From Diadophis punctatus similis (Eukaryota; Chordata; Lepidosauria; Squamata; Dipsadidae), in NCBI GenBank assembly GCA_023053685.1, contig JALIGW010000013.1:13046001-13110000 (forward strand): DNA of 64,000 nt, given 5' to 3'. The notes under the pieces are model-generated. The model was not told the origin of the DNA. It ran no database searches and worked only from the letters and a program-made list of their open reading frames with translations. Both the position numbers and the translations under genes were made by a program. Numbering within the stretch: position 1 is the stretch's first letter; each line of letters starts with the position of its first letter. This document shows positions 35,188 through 46,733 of the stretch, piece after piece.

Positions 35188-35570
35188 CCGTGATGGCGAA
35201 CCTATGGCACGGGTGCCACAAGTGGCACGCGGAGCCATATCGGTGGGCACGCGAGCTCAGGTCCGGCGTGCATGTGTGCACCAGCCGGCTGATTTTCGGG
35301 CCTTCTGGGCCCACTGGGAGTCGGGAAACAGGCTGTTTCCAGCCTCCAGAGGGGGTGGGGAAGGCCGTTTTCGCCCTCCCCAGGCTCCTAGAAAGGCTCT
35401 GGAGCCTGGGGAGAGCGAAAAATGGGCGTGCCATTGCATGCTGGGAGCAGGGGGGTCATGCGTGCATGTCCAGGGGTGCATGGAATTATGAGTGTGGGCA
35501 CGCACACACGTGATCCCCCGCATTCCCCCCCCCTTTTGGCACGCGAACCAAAAAAGGCTCGCCATCACTG
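35188..35570 (+). mobile_element. hAT MITE, GGCGAACC family, inserted at the edge of a TA-flanked MITE
   Basis: The ends CCGTGATGGCGAACCTATGG and GGCTCGCCATCACTG are inverted. The duplication gtataggt is exact (35180-35187 and 35571-35578). The duplicated bases are themselves the junction (TA plus the first bases) of the Tigger-like MITE that continues at 35574. The interior differs from the sister copies: GGCTGTTTCC and GAGCCTGGGGAG blocks replace the AAACCGGAAGT palindromes. Confidence 0.85.
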
Positions 35571-35573
35571 GTA

Positions 35574-36330
35574 TAGGTAATTTGACTTACAACCAGGGGT
35601 GGGTTCCTCCCGGTTCAGACCGGATCGCCCGAACCAGTAACAACCCGCTGGTGACATCACTGCCATCTTCCGTGCGCACCGCCATCTTTTTTTAAATTTT
35701 GTGCCAATTTTTCCCCTACTACGGCTTGAAAAAGGGCCCTCCCGCCCGCCTGCGGGTGAATTCTGATCTTTATTTCTTTGCCGGAAGAACAGCTGATAAG
35801 CACCTCACCTGTGTTTCGGGCTAATTCCTGCTTCTGAGAATGCAGGGAAGCCAAATTGCGCGAGGGGACGCACGTGCGTGTGTGAGCGTAGAAGCGCGAT
35901 GTGAACCGGTGGCGAAGGTAAGTGGAACCCACCCCTGCTTACAACCATTCTTTTAGTGATTGTTCGAAGTTATAACAGCACTGAAAAAAATGACTTAAAA
36001 CCTGTCCTCACACTTACGGCCACTGCAGCATTCCCATGGTCACATAATAAAAAATTGGGCACTAGGCAACTGCATGTTTTTATGATGGTTCCAGCATCCC
36101 GGGGTCATGGGATCATCATGTGTGAACTTCGCAGCTAGCTTCCAGTAGGCAAAGTCAATGACGGAATCCAATTTGCTTAACCACCATGTGATTCCCTTAA
36201 CAACTGCAATGTTTCTCTTACCCACCATTATGAAAAAGATTGTAAAATCAGGCACAACTCACTTAACAGCCACATTATTTAGCAACGGAAATTCTAGCCC
36301 TGATTGTGATTGTAAGTCGAAGACCATCTG
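35574..36330. mobile_element. TA-flanked Tigger-like MITE, split by a hAT MITE at 35594-35937
   Basis: The left tip TAGGTAATTTGACTTACAAC is interrupted and continues at 35946 with CATTCTTTTAGTGATTGTTC. The right end GTAAGTCGAAGACCATCTG closes it at 36330. Its sequence follows the relative at 3204-3584 block by block: GCACTGAAAAAA-TGACTTA, then TTACGGCC, GGCAACTG and TCACTTAACA. It is strongly diverged, which fits an insertion older than both hAT elements in it. Confidence 0.7.
35594..35937 (-). mobile_element. hAT MITE, GTGGGTT family, nested inside the Tigger-like MITE
   Basis: The ends CAGGGGTGGGTTCCTCCCGG and GTGGAACCCACCCCTG are flanked by the exact duplication cttacaac (35586-35593 and 35938-35945). 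It is the reverse-oriented sister of 21255-21601 and shares its GGTGAATTCTGA and AACAGCTGATAAGCACCTCA blocks. Confidence 0.87.
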
Positions 36331-36504
36331 TTGGAAAAAGGAATTCTTTCTAGAATAGAGAGGTTGAAATAAGGAAGTGCTGAAAACTAAGTAAAACAAA
36401 GAAAGGAACTGACACAAAAGTGTCTTATCCACAGAATAAAGAGAACTCTGTTTTACCTATTGCATACTATGGTTTCAATTTTCTATTTCACATTTAGACA
36501 ACTA

Positions 36505-36884
36505 CAGTATGTCACAGAAGTGAGTAATGAAGTGAGGAGTGGAAGAGGACTCCAGTGGCAACCTGTGAAGCTCTGGTGAACTCTATGCCCAAGAGGGTTA
36601 AGGCAGTGCTGGAAAATAATGGTGGCCACACAAAATATTGACACATTGGGCCCTATTTGGACATTATCACTTAGGGGTGTACTCACTTTTGTTGCCAGCA
36701 GTTTAGACATTAATGGCTGTATGTTGCATTATTTTGAGGGGACAGCACATTTACACTGTTATACAACCTGTATACTCACTATTTTACATTGTAGCCAAGT
36801 GTCATTTCTTGTGTTGTCACATGAAAAGATATAGTTAAATATTTACAAAATGTGAGGGGGTGTACTCACTTCTGTGACATACTG
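36505..36884. mobile_element. Internally deleted Tc1/mariner element
   Basis: The ends CAGTATGTCACAGAAGTGAG and GGGGTGTACTCACTTCTGTG with ACATACTG are inverted, with TA on both sides (36503-36504 and 36885-36886). The interior keeps non-coding blocks known from full-length Tc1-like elements of frogs and fish (GGGGTGTACTCACTTTTGTT and GGGGACAGCA). A small stretch of transposase-flanking sequence also remains (TTCCACTCCTC-type block on the other strand). The transposase itself is gone. Full-length relatives are about 1.6 kb. Confidence 0.85.
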
Positions 36885-38438
36885 TACTTCCAAATTTACT
36901 TTCCAAAGATCAACATTTCAAATTTGTTTAAACTGGGCAGTACAGAGCAACACCCAAATAATTTTGTAGCCAAGCATTGATTTCAACCTGCAATTTCCCA
37001 ACACAGTATCATATTTGCTCTTGACAATTTTCAGCTGAGTTCAGTTTAGACAAAGATCAGCACGGCTTTAGACTGATTGCAGGCTGATAAATCAAGACTT
37101 TTTCTGCCTGCCTGCAACTAAAAAAGGGATTATAAAATACCTGGCAGGCCACCATACATAGTTGGTGTTCTATATTTGTCCTAAAGGTTTACAATTTGTG
37201 CACCAGCTCAACTCTCTTCCACTTCCATTTTTATAACACTATTAAGAAACCAAAAAAAGTTGCATTAATCTCCTGATAGGCTGATAATCTGCACTGACAT
37301 GATGTTCTACATACCACAGAGACCTGAACTGAAAGGGACCTACGTTTTTAAATCTTAACTGTAATTTTTTAAAAAAATGTAAATTAAGAGAATGCCACCA
37401 ATGCCTGATTCTTCAACAGCGTTTCAAATTTCTGACCTTCATTCTAGCTGCGAAATAGGATTGGATTTTGTGACTTGCCAGACAGATTGTGCAATACACT
37501 CATGACCTCAAGTGAGCCTCATCAGTTCCACAGATACTAAGTTCTTCCATGGCTCCAGATCAAGAGCTAAACATGAATCACCACTTCCTCTATTTATGGC
37601 AGAAGAAACATTAACACAAGACGGGCAGTGGTATTTAGCACCTCTAAGTTTCATTTCCACATTACAGTACTCTCTAGATTTCTTGCTATGCACCATTCAC
37701 TTTAGCAAATGATGAGAAATGCTGCTAATGAAGTGAGCACATTACTTGTCAGATTTTGCAGAGACTTGTGCCTCAAAAAACATTTTCCAAACACGTAGTG
37801 TCCCCAAAACAGGGAATTTAAGACAGCAAAATATTGTTATGTAGGGAAACATGGATTTTCTTGCAGGCCAAAGGCATGGGGCTGCGTTTTAAAATCCATA
37901 ATCAAAAAGTGTTTTTGTAATTGCTTGTATTAAAAGTTCATAAGCCTGTATGTCCCTCATCTCATAAATAATACACTGCTATAAAATACATAAGCATTTT
38001 CAAGCCTACAGTTCTACATACTTATTAATGAATCAGCTCATTAAACACAGTTGAACATATATTTAATAAAATTGGGTTGTCCTTGGGATTCCCAACGTAA
38101 TATCCTCATGTGCCATTAATTTGTTAGATACTGGGATACTTGCTTGCCAGGCCATGCCAGGCCATGCACTCTGAATGCTTACATTATTTTTTAAAGGAAA
38201 CTGACTTTTAGGAATGGAAAGCATCAGCCTCTAGTAGCTTCTTCATTTCCAAAAATAGCTCCAAACCCAAATGGGTAGTATAAACTATTTTAGAAATAAA
38301 AAGATGAAAGGGGCAGTCTAATGGCTTGTTTAAAAAATATGCATGCCTGCCCAGAAAAAAAGCTGTGAATGAAGGAAGCAAATGAGTGAAAGGGGCACTG
38401 GTAAATTGCCACCTTGTTAAGTCCACTAAACTCTAAAT

Positions 38439-39073
38439 CAGTGGTGGGTTCCTACCAGTGCGGTCCACTCTATAGCACCGGTAGCGGCTTGCTGATGACA
38501 TCACAGTACCAGTGCGGTCGGTTACCGGTACCTGGTCGCTGCCATTTTTAAAAAAAAAAATTAATTTTTTTAAAAAAATTTCTTCTGTGCATGCCCAGAA
38601 GCCGAGCTTCCGGCACTGTGCATGCGCTGCCTTCCTACCCCACAGTGAGTCCAAGCAGGGGAGGATGGCTGAGGGAGCGTGTGAGACCTGAAAGAATGGG
38701 CGGCAGGACCTATCTCAGTTCCCCTCCCTTCAGCAGTCCGAGAAGCCACGAATGCGCGGTGATGATCCCAGGCATTTTTGCACGTTCAAGGCTTCTCGAG
38801 CTGCTGAGGGGAGGGGAACGGGTGGCAGGAGCCTAGGATCATCGAATGGGGAGAAACATTCAGGCCGGATGGAGCCTCCTAGAAGAACCGCTGCCACGGT
38901 CTTGCTGCTCCCTCTGCGGGGGGCTGTGTTGCGGGTGGGCAATGCCCCCCTGCTTCTCCGGCCACTGCCAAGCTCCTGAGGCCCACGCCCACCCGGTCAC
39001 ATGGCTGGCAAGCCACACCCACAAAATAAGCCACGCCCAGAGTGGTAGTAAAAAAATTAGGAACCCGCCCCTG
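38439..39073 (+). mobile_element. Long hAT MITE, GTGGGTT family
   Basis: The element starts CAGTGGTGGGTTCCTACCAG and ends TTAGGAACCCGCCCCTG. The flanks are an exact ctctaaat duplication (38431-38438 and 39074-39081). At 635 bp it is the longest member here. It contains the GATGACATCACAGTACC block and a large imperfect foldback around 38700-38830 (AGTTCCCCTCCCTTCAGCAG against CTGCTGAGGGGAGGGGAAC). No transposase is visible. Confidence 0.82.
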
Positions 39074-39406
39074 CTCTAAATGCACCCATGAATCCCAACA
39101 TGTGGAGATATCTACTTTATATCATAACTTGATATCCCTCTTCTACCATATGCATTCATAATGCTCTCAGTTTAACTGGAAAGGCATTCCCAAAATACTT
39201 ACAGAAAACTGCTTGCTGTTTGCAAGATCTTTATAGTTTATTTAACACAGTCATGCTAATAAAATTGCCTTTTAGATCCAACGATTGAAAATGCACTGAG
39301 TATATCTTAGTGTTACTTGACTGTTCTCACATCTTAATAAGAAAATAATAAAGGGATCAAAGCAGCAACTAAACATTTTAACATGTTCTTTCTAAAAGGT
39401 TTAGAG

Positions 39407-39789
39407 CAGTGGTTCTTAACCTGGGGTGCGTGCACCCCTGAGGGTGCGAGAGAGCATTTCCAGGGGTGTGAGAGAAATTTCAAAAATAAAATAAAATAAG
39501 AATGAGGTGACCATGTTTTTATGTTATATAATAATATAATATAATATAATATAATATAATATAATATAATATAATATAATATAATATAATATAATATAAT
39601 ATAATATAATATAATATAATATAATATAATATAATAATGTTATATAGTAATATATATTGTAAATAAACACGGCATTTGTTTATGCAATAAATGTTTTTTC
39701 TTAAATAAAAAACACATTTTTAAGGGGGTGCAAGAGCTTATTTTCAGATTCAAGGGGGTGCGGACCACTAAAAAGGTTAAGAACCGCTG
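39407..39789 (+). mobile_element. hAT MITE (CAGTGGTTCTTAACC type) carrying (ATAAT)n
   Basis: This is the sister of 23680-24286. The ends CAGTGGTTCTTAACC and GGTTAAGAACCGCTG are inverted, and the exact duplication is gtttagag (39399-39406 and 39790-39797). The (ATAAT)n run (about 39529-39635) sits at the same internal position. The arm after the microsatellite (AATAAACACGGCATTTGTTT) is nearly identical between the copies. Confidence 0.9.
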
Positions 39790-41116
39790 GTTTAGAGTGA
39801 TGTAATAACTTTTTAGAGTGCGCTTGATGGCACCACAGTTCCTATATTGTCGCTGTAACATTATATATGTCAGAGTTTATATTTCCTGAGAATGTAAATA
39901 TTATTCATTTTTATTTTAAAAAAATGATATAAGTGGATTGTCCAGCATTTGCACACTGTGTTTAAAAAGGGCCTTTTCATGCAGTGCTGTAAAGACTGAG
40001 TTTCCTCTTTCCACCTCACTTCCCAATCTCCCTGAACTTTTGCCAGAGCCTCTAGTATCAGTTCACTTTGGACTGGATAACAAAAAGAGACACACTTATG
40101 AAGGTCAGAAGTGCAGCAGAACGCTCTTGGTGTTGGCACAGATAAAACTATTTCATCCTTAAGAAAATCAGTGGAAACTACAAATAGCCTACCAGAGCCT
40201 GTGATGTCAACTCCATTGCATCCACCTACACTTAGTGAGAAAGGAAATGATGACCAACTAAAAGAATTTCATGGATTCAAGATGTAGTCCAACACCAGCT
40301 CTGAAGTGCAAGCTGGAAATTTGTTACAAAGGCCACTGCTCTGCTATACATTCTCTTAAGGAGATTTTTAAAAGTGTTTTTAGTTTTAACAAAAACCATG
40401 TATATTAACATTCATGTTAATCTGAGATTAGTTATTCAATACTCAGTTCTGGACAAACAAAACCTGACTATTTAAAGCAGCCACTACTTTTTTCCAGGCT
40501 TGCTCAGAGGCCTTAATAAAGAGAGGCTGCTTTAATTATTAGAGAGGGTTTCTGCTCATGTGAGGTCCAAATCATTTATTCAGAATCATTTGCAAAGCAA
40601 TCACAGCCCTAACATGTTTAGGAGATCAAAGTCTGACATACAGAAAATGCAATAGCTACAGCAGAGGTGTGCAATTCTGTAAGTTATGTAAGCAAGCAAA
40701 CAAGAAATTCCTTATTCTAAACTATGCTGGATTGGTCTTGACAGATATAGATGGTAGGAATATCTAGCAGGAAAATGTAAAAAGCAAACTGACTTGATAT
40801 TAATAATGAAATAAAAATGGATTTGTACTAGTGCACTAGTGAATGTGAAAAACGTAGGCATGCATGCTTCTAATAAATCATGTAATTTATCTTATCAGGG
40901 ATTTACCAAGAATGTGCACTCAGCAACACCCTATTGATCAGAAAATACATAGATGTCTGCTCAAGATTCCTTTTGATGCTCTATCATGATTCAATTTCAT
41001 TTTTATAGTATTTTGTAAGTTAAATTTGTTAGCTTTTTTATGACAGGTGCTTAAAAATGCTGTTGATTTTAACTCATGCTATTTATATTTTTATGTTAGC
41101 ATATGATGATACATAT

Positions 41117-41450
41117 GGGCTGCACGGTGGCTTAGTAATTAAGATGCTGCATTTGCCAGCTGGAAAGTTGGCAGCCCAGGTTCAAGACCTGAGCTCCATG
41201 CGATGGCATGAGCTCCCGTTCTCACCTCAGCTCCTGCCAAACTAGCAGTCTGAAAGCATACAAATGCAAGTAGATAGATAGGTACCACTTTGTTGGGAAG
41301 TTAACAGCACTCCATGACATCATGTTGGCCACATGACTGCGGAGTTGTCTTTGGACAGTACTGACTCAATGGCCTTGAAATGGAGATGAGCAATGCCCCC
41401 TACAGTTGGCAACGAGTAGCGGAGTTTAATCCACAAGGATTCCTTTAAAT
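41117..41450 (+). mobile_element. tRNA-derived SINE, GGCTGCACGGTGGC family
   Basis: It starts GGGCTGCACGGTGGCTTAGT and has an A-box-like TGGCTTAGTAATTAAG and a B-box-like GGTTCAAGACC about 45 bp later. A non-tRNA body follows (CATCATGTTGGCCACATGAC, TGGCAACGAGTAGCGGAG). It is not a functional tRNA because the arms do not pair into a cloverleaf. The 3' end is approximate. Confidence 0.65.
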
Positions 41451-41477
41451 TTATTTATATACATATAAATGTATGTA

Positions 41478-41520
<43 letters not shown>
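41478..41520 (+). repeat. (CA)n microsatellite
   Basis: About 21 perfect CA units, just downstream of the SINE at 41117-41450. Confidence 0.97.
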
Positions 41521-41522
<2 letters not shown>

Positions 41523-43341
41523 TTTCATGACACTGCCTAACATGATTCTCGCAAAATGCAAAAGAACAAAATTAAGTCTCTAAATTGCACATCCATTGCA
41601 ATATTTTATTAATATTTGTCCATCACAAAGATAATATTCTAGTATTATTTAATTAAGAGACATTTCATTAATTGCAACTTCTTGTCTTTTCCTCTAAAGG
41701 TTTTGTAATAAATATGCCAGCAGCTGACATTGTCAAATATAAGAAGGAAATATAAGAAGGAAAGTAGTTTTGAAAATCCAATACTACTATTTGGTGCTGA
41801 AGTTTTTTTTCCTATGCACTTCCCCACACGACTACATGCATCCTATTTACATAGTACTCTCGAGTTTTGAAAGCTCTCTTTCCAACAGGAATGTACATGC
41901 ACAAAGCAGATATTTCAAGAACACACTTATATTAATCAAAGCAAGTTATGAAATTAACTTGAAAATTTCAACATCAAGCAGCCTGGCTCCAGAGCAAAGT
42001 GAATTAAACTTGAAGGCTTATGAGCCGCAAAGGCAGAGCAATATAAACACAAGGGTACTTTCAATTAATTTACACCACAGAAACTACAACGGATTTTTGA
42101 GTAGTCATAAGTTAAAATGACCAATTCCAGTGACTTGGGAACTGAACAGAATATAAACCAATGTAGCAAATCAATAAATATTCCAGCATGTTAATCAGAA
42201 GTGGACAATCTGGGCCTCTAGCAGTTCACACAACGTATGGACTTATTTTTTTGCAGAGCTGGGAACCTTCTTCAACCACAATCGCCGAAAACCTGCTGAA
42301 AGATTTCCTGCCTTTTTTCAGATGGGAAGACAAGAAAGCTGAAACTTTAAGCCTTAGAACAACATTATCATAGTTAGAAAACAAACAAAGGAAGATGACG
42401 TAAAATTTCAGGGGGGAAAAGTATGTCCCACAAGGTTCCATCCACTTTCATCCTCCTCCTCCTTCCTCTTCCAGTCCTTTCACTCCAGAAGAAACGGGTC
42501 TGTCCCTAGGCATTCTCGCCAGACTGCTCCCACTCCTCATGTAATCCATCAATGAGGTAATTTTTAAACAAAGTAGTCTTGTAATTAGATAAAACCTCCA
42601 ATTCATGACATGGCTCACAGGGTTTGGCTGTAATGTTGTATTCTTTGTCCTGTGGTTCTCAAGCTGACCAGTTTAAGAGGATGGCCAACGCTTAAAAAAA
42701 TTGCCTCAGGCATGGAAGGGATTTTTGAATATTAAAATCCTTACGAAATAGTTTTTCCACTGCTACCTATTCTTAGCAGAAGGCATTTGGTTCTATGGAC
42801 CACCACCAATATTTTAATCTTGTAGAATGTTATTTTGAAATAAACATTTTAGCATTGAACTGTCTAATTGTTTCACCCAATATAGAACTTGATCCATTCA
42901 AATCCACTGCTATATCAAAAATGTTCAAGAAATCTCTGTTACTTGGTTTCAGTAAAGTACTCTATGATGTATTTTGTGGACTAGGTTTGTAAGACAACTG
43001 AAATGGACATAATGCTCATTTTTACAGAGGGTAACCGCAGACACCTATTGATCACTTGGGAAAAGTATTATTGGATAGTGGCATTCCATTGGTCACAAAT
43101 ACATGATTCAGAATTCATATACACTTCCACCATCTGTCCCAGCATAATGTGTAGAAATAGTCCATCAACGATGGAATGACTATATAAGTGTATAGTATGC
43201 ACTAATGGGCTGCAGTGTTTTTATCCACTTTATTTTACAAAGTTGCAAGATTCCATCTTGGATATATAGATTAAATATTATATATAATTTCTGCCAGACT
43301 GAAATGCTTTGTTTTATTGGAAATAGGGGTTGCACACAGGA

Positions 43342-43726
43342 ACTGGGTATGTCTAGTTTAATGAAAAGAAGGACTAGGAGAGACATGATAGCAGTGTTCC
43401 AATATCTCAGGGGCTGCCACAAACAAGAGGGAGTGAAGCTCTTCTCCAAAGCACCTGAGGGTAGGACAAGAAGTAATGGGTAGAAACTAATCAAGGAGAA
43501 AAGCAACCTAGAACTAAGGAGAAATTTCCTGACAGTTAGAACAATTAATCAGTGGAACAACTTGCCTCTAGAAGTTGTGAATGCTCCAACACTGGAAGTT
43601 TTTAAGAAGATGTTGGATAACCATTTGTCTGAAGTGGTGTAGGGTTTCCTGCCTAAGCAAGGGGTTGGACTAGAAGACCTTCAAGGTCCCTTCCAACTTT
43701 GTTATTCTATTCTATTTATCATTTTA
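43342..43726 (+). mobile_element. CR1 LINE 3' end
   Basis: It contains AGGAGAGACATGATAGCAGT, AGTGGAACAACTTGCCTCTA and GGACTAGAAGACCTTCAAGG then TCCCTTCCAACTTTG. It ends in the CR1-specific short repeat ATTCTATTCTAT. Only the end of ORF2 and the 3' UTR remain, as in most CR1 copies. The frame is interrupted by stops. Confidence 0.9.
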
Positions 43727-44148
43727 AGAAGTCATGATACCATGATACTATGCCTTAATATAATAAACACATGCCCCATTTAACTCAATGGAGTTGAGTT
43801 TATATTATGCACGGGGAGATTTGTGCTGTTATCTTCTAGTGCTAAATGGATCTTTCATAAACAATGAACACATAAAGTAAGAATAAGAGAGATGCACAGT
43901 ATATTGAAGGCCAAGTATTATCATCACAGTATGCTCAAAATATCCCACTTTGGAATCTAATGCTTGCAACTACTGGCAAGAACGTCACCGCTATAGCTTT
44001 TCATACAGGCAGTACATAATTCATAACATTATTCCATTTTGGAACATTATTCAAAAAGCAAAAAAAGATTAGTCAACAGAAATTAGCCAAAGGAATTATA
44101 AATATAACAAATAAACACACAGTTAAAGCATGTTTACACTAACACATT

Positions 44149-44156
44149 TATTACAT

Positions 44157-44195
<39 letters not shown>

Positions 44196-44212
44196 TTATT
44201 TATTTATTATTA
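44149..44212 (-). repeat. (TTTA)n tail of the L2-type LINE
   Basis: Read on the minus strand this is the AATAAATAAATA tail that follows the LINE 3' UTR at 44213. Confidence 0.85.
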
Positions 44213-45712
44213 GGTTCTTCTATGCCACCCTACTCCCTAAGGACTCAGGGCGGCGTACAACATTTTAAAAGAACACTAAATAATAAACGTATTTAAAAAC
44301 AGTTTTAAAAAGTTAAAAAAGACGTCCAGCAACATACATACAGGGGGAGATCTCGGATATGAAATTGTCTCAGACCCCTGCCTGCAGGAAGAGCCATGTC
44401 TTAATGGCTTTCCAGAAGGCCAGCAGGGTGGGGATAATTCGGATCTCCGGGGGAAGTTGGTTCCAGAGCACCGGGCCCGCCACAGAGAAGGCCCTCCCCC
44501 TAGGGCCCACCAGTCAGCATTGTTTGGCTGACGGGACCTGGAGGAGACCCACTCTGTGGGACCTAACCGGTCGGAGGGAAATATGAGGCAGAATGCGGTC
44601 CCGGAGGTAACCTGGTCCTAAGCCATGTAGGGCTTTAAAGATGATGATCAACAGCTTGAATTGTACCCGGAGATCAATGGGCAGCCAATGCAGCTGGCGG
44701 AGTATAGGTGTCACGTGGGTGTATCTAGACACACCCACCACAGCACGCGCAGCCGCATTTTGCACCAGCTGAAGTCTCCGAATACTCTTCAAGGGTAGCC
44801 CCATGTAGAGCGCATTGCAGTAGTCCAATCGGGAGGTGACAAGGGCATGAGTGACCGTGAGTAGAGCCTCCTTCTCCAAGTATGGTCGTAATTGGTGCAC
44901 CAGGCGCACCTGTGCAAAAGCCCCCCTAGCCACAGCTGTAAGGTGTTGGTCTAATTTTAGCTGTGGATCTAGGACCGTGGTGGCGAACCTATGGCACGCG
45001 TGCCAGAGCTGGCACGCGGAGCCATAGAAGCCGGCACGCGAGGGTTCCCACCGGCAAACCGGAAGTGCGAAAAAACGCACTTCCGGTTTGCCGGTATGCT
45101 GTTTTTTGCACTCCGGAGGGTTCAGGGAAGCTCCCTGAAGCTCCGGAATGCAAAAAACTACAAAATGGACAAACCGGAAGTGCACTTTTCCGCACTTCCG
45201 GTTTGTCCGTTTTGTAGTTTTTTGCATTCCGGAGCCTCAGGGAGCTTCCCTGAACCCTCCGGAGTGGGTTCAGCATATCGGCAAACCGGAAGTGCGTTTT
45301 TTCGCACTTCCGGTTTGCCGGTTTCATCGTTCCAGGCTCCGTTTCGTCGTTCCAGGCTCCGGTAAGTGGGCCTGTGCGGGGGTGGGGGGGGTGCGCATGC
45401 GTAGGAGGCAGCATGGGGGGGGGGTGTTGTGCGCATGCGTGGGGGGGAGGGAATGGGTGTGGGCACACAAGCGCGTGCGAGCGCGCCCCCCCTTTTTCGG
45501 CACGCAAGCCGAAAAAGGTTCGCCACCACTGATCTAGGAGGACTCCCAAATTGCGGACCTATTCCGAGGAAGTTAATTTTCCTCCCTCAAGAACCAAGGA
45601 GGGACAGTTGCATAGTCCTTAGGAGACAATATCCAGAGCCACTCAGTCTTTTCGGGGTTGAGTCTGAGTCTGTTTCTCCCCATCCAGGTCCTAACGTCGT
45701 CCAGGCATATAT
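44213..45712 (-). mobile_element. L2-type LINE 3' end, interrupted by a hAT MITE
   Basis: Minus-strand translation gives WMGRNRLRLNPEKTE (45700-45560 region), then after the hAT insertion LDQHLTAVARGAFAQVRLVH, TSRLDYCNALYMGLPLKSI, RLQLVQNAAARAVVGVSR, ILRQLHWLPIDLRVQFKLL and ALHGLGPGYL. A TGA at 44514-44516 is followed in frame by AGPVLWNQLPPEIRIIPTL to a stop at 44370-44372. This is the C-terminal half of an L2-clade ORF2 (reverse transcriptase thumb and tail). The 3' UTR ends GGCATAGAAGAACC plus the AATAAA tail. It is 5'-truncated near 45712. The single stop and few frameshifts make it younger than the other L2 tails here. Confidence 0.82.
44975..45531 (+). mobile_element. hAT MITE, GGCGAACC family, inside the L2-type LINE
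   Basis: The ends CCGTGGTGGCGAACCTATGG and GGTTCGCCACCACTG are flanked by the exact duplication atctagga (44967-44974 and 45532-45539). It is closely related to 33354-33888, with the same ordered palindromes and a short internal duplication (CGTTCCAGGCTCCG twice near 45330-45360). It splits the LINE reading frame, so the long minus-strand ORF from 45227 is a chimera of MITE and LINE. Confidence 0.88.
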
Positions 45713-45769
45713 TGCTACAAATCAACATATAAATGTATCTTGGCAGTTAATACAGTATTGTATTATTAA

Positions 45770-46080
45770 TTAATTCTGTATTAATGCAGTTAATACAGAA
45801 AAATAAATACAGCATAAAATCGAAACAATAAAACAACAGCTCCAGAACAAAACTATTAAAAACACAAAACAGAAATGGTCTAGTCTCATTACAATGCCTT
45901 CCAAAAGAGTTCTGTTTTTAGTATCTTCCTGAATGCAATCAGGGAGGAGCCTGGTTCCCACAGAGAGGATGTTCCCATGACAGATACCAAAAAGCAACAC
46001 CCCTCCTGGCCTTTGCTTCTGTTATCTTTCAAAAGTGAGGTAGTAGGAGCAGTTTCTCTCTAAATGGCCAAACCGATCTG
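45770..46080 (-). mobile_element. Possible second, older L2-type 3' UTR fragment
   Basis: The blocks AACAATAAAACAACAGCTCC, CCTTCCAAAAGAGTTCTG and GGGAGGAGCCTGGTTCCCAC follow the order of the 3' end of the neighbouring L2 copy (44280-44480), but are much more diverged. Confidence 0.35.
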
Positions 46081-46490
46081 GTTGGAGCAAGCTTCCTTTT
46101 GGGAACCAGATGCCAAGCCCCATGCAAATCATCATTTCTTTCACTATATCCATACCCTGGCCCATACATTGCCTTTTCTTTTTAAAATTCTTGCCTTTCT
46201 CTTTGAGGAACTCATCAATTTACCGGTAATCCAACCAACATTTTACTAATTTCCCCCTTCCTCTTTATCCATCCAATCAATGTATCTTTGTATATTTATT
46301 TTGCAAGTCAATCATTTTTCATTCTTTTTATGATCAAGTTCTCTCAGCAAATTTTTGTACTGATCACTCATGTTTGTATTCCATTCACCTATTCATTCTT
46401 GACCCTATATTTTCTTGTTTTACAACAAGTTCTTGAATAACTCATTGTCATTGCATTCAGTTCAATGTTACATTTTTCCAGATATACACC

Positions 46491-46733
46491 TGAGCCAGTT
46501 TGGTGTAGTGGTTAAGGCACCAGGCTAGAATGCAGGAGGCCGTGAGTTCAAATCCCATCTTAAATCCCATCTTAGCCATGAAAGCCAGGCGGGTGACTGG
46601 GTCAGTCACTCTCTCTCTCAGCCCCACCCATTCCACAGAGTTGTTATTGTGGGAAAAATAGGAGGATAAAGATGTGTTGGATATGTTTGCTTCCCTGAGT
46701 TATTTGTAAATATAATAAATAGAAAATAAAATA
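46491..46733 (+). mobile_element. Sauria-type tRNA SINE
   Basis: The head TGAGCCAGTTTGGTGTAGTG and GTTAAGG (A-box-like) is followed by GAGTTCAAATCCC (B-box-like). The body is GCCAGGCGGGTGACTGGGTC, AGTCACTCTCTCTCTCAGCC and ACAGAGTTGTTATTGTGGG, and the tail is TGAGTTATTTGTAAATATAA with an A-rich end. This is the layout of the squamate Sauria SINE, whose tail is shared with Bov-B LINEs. A 16-bp local duplication of AAATCCCATCTTA lies near 46553. Confidence 0.75.

Noticed and set aside
44514..45227. 237-codon ORF as a host gene
   Set aside because: The N-terminal part is hAT MITE palindrome sequence and the rest is the L2-type LINE ORF2 end.
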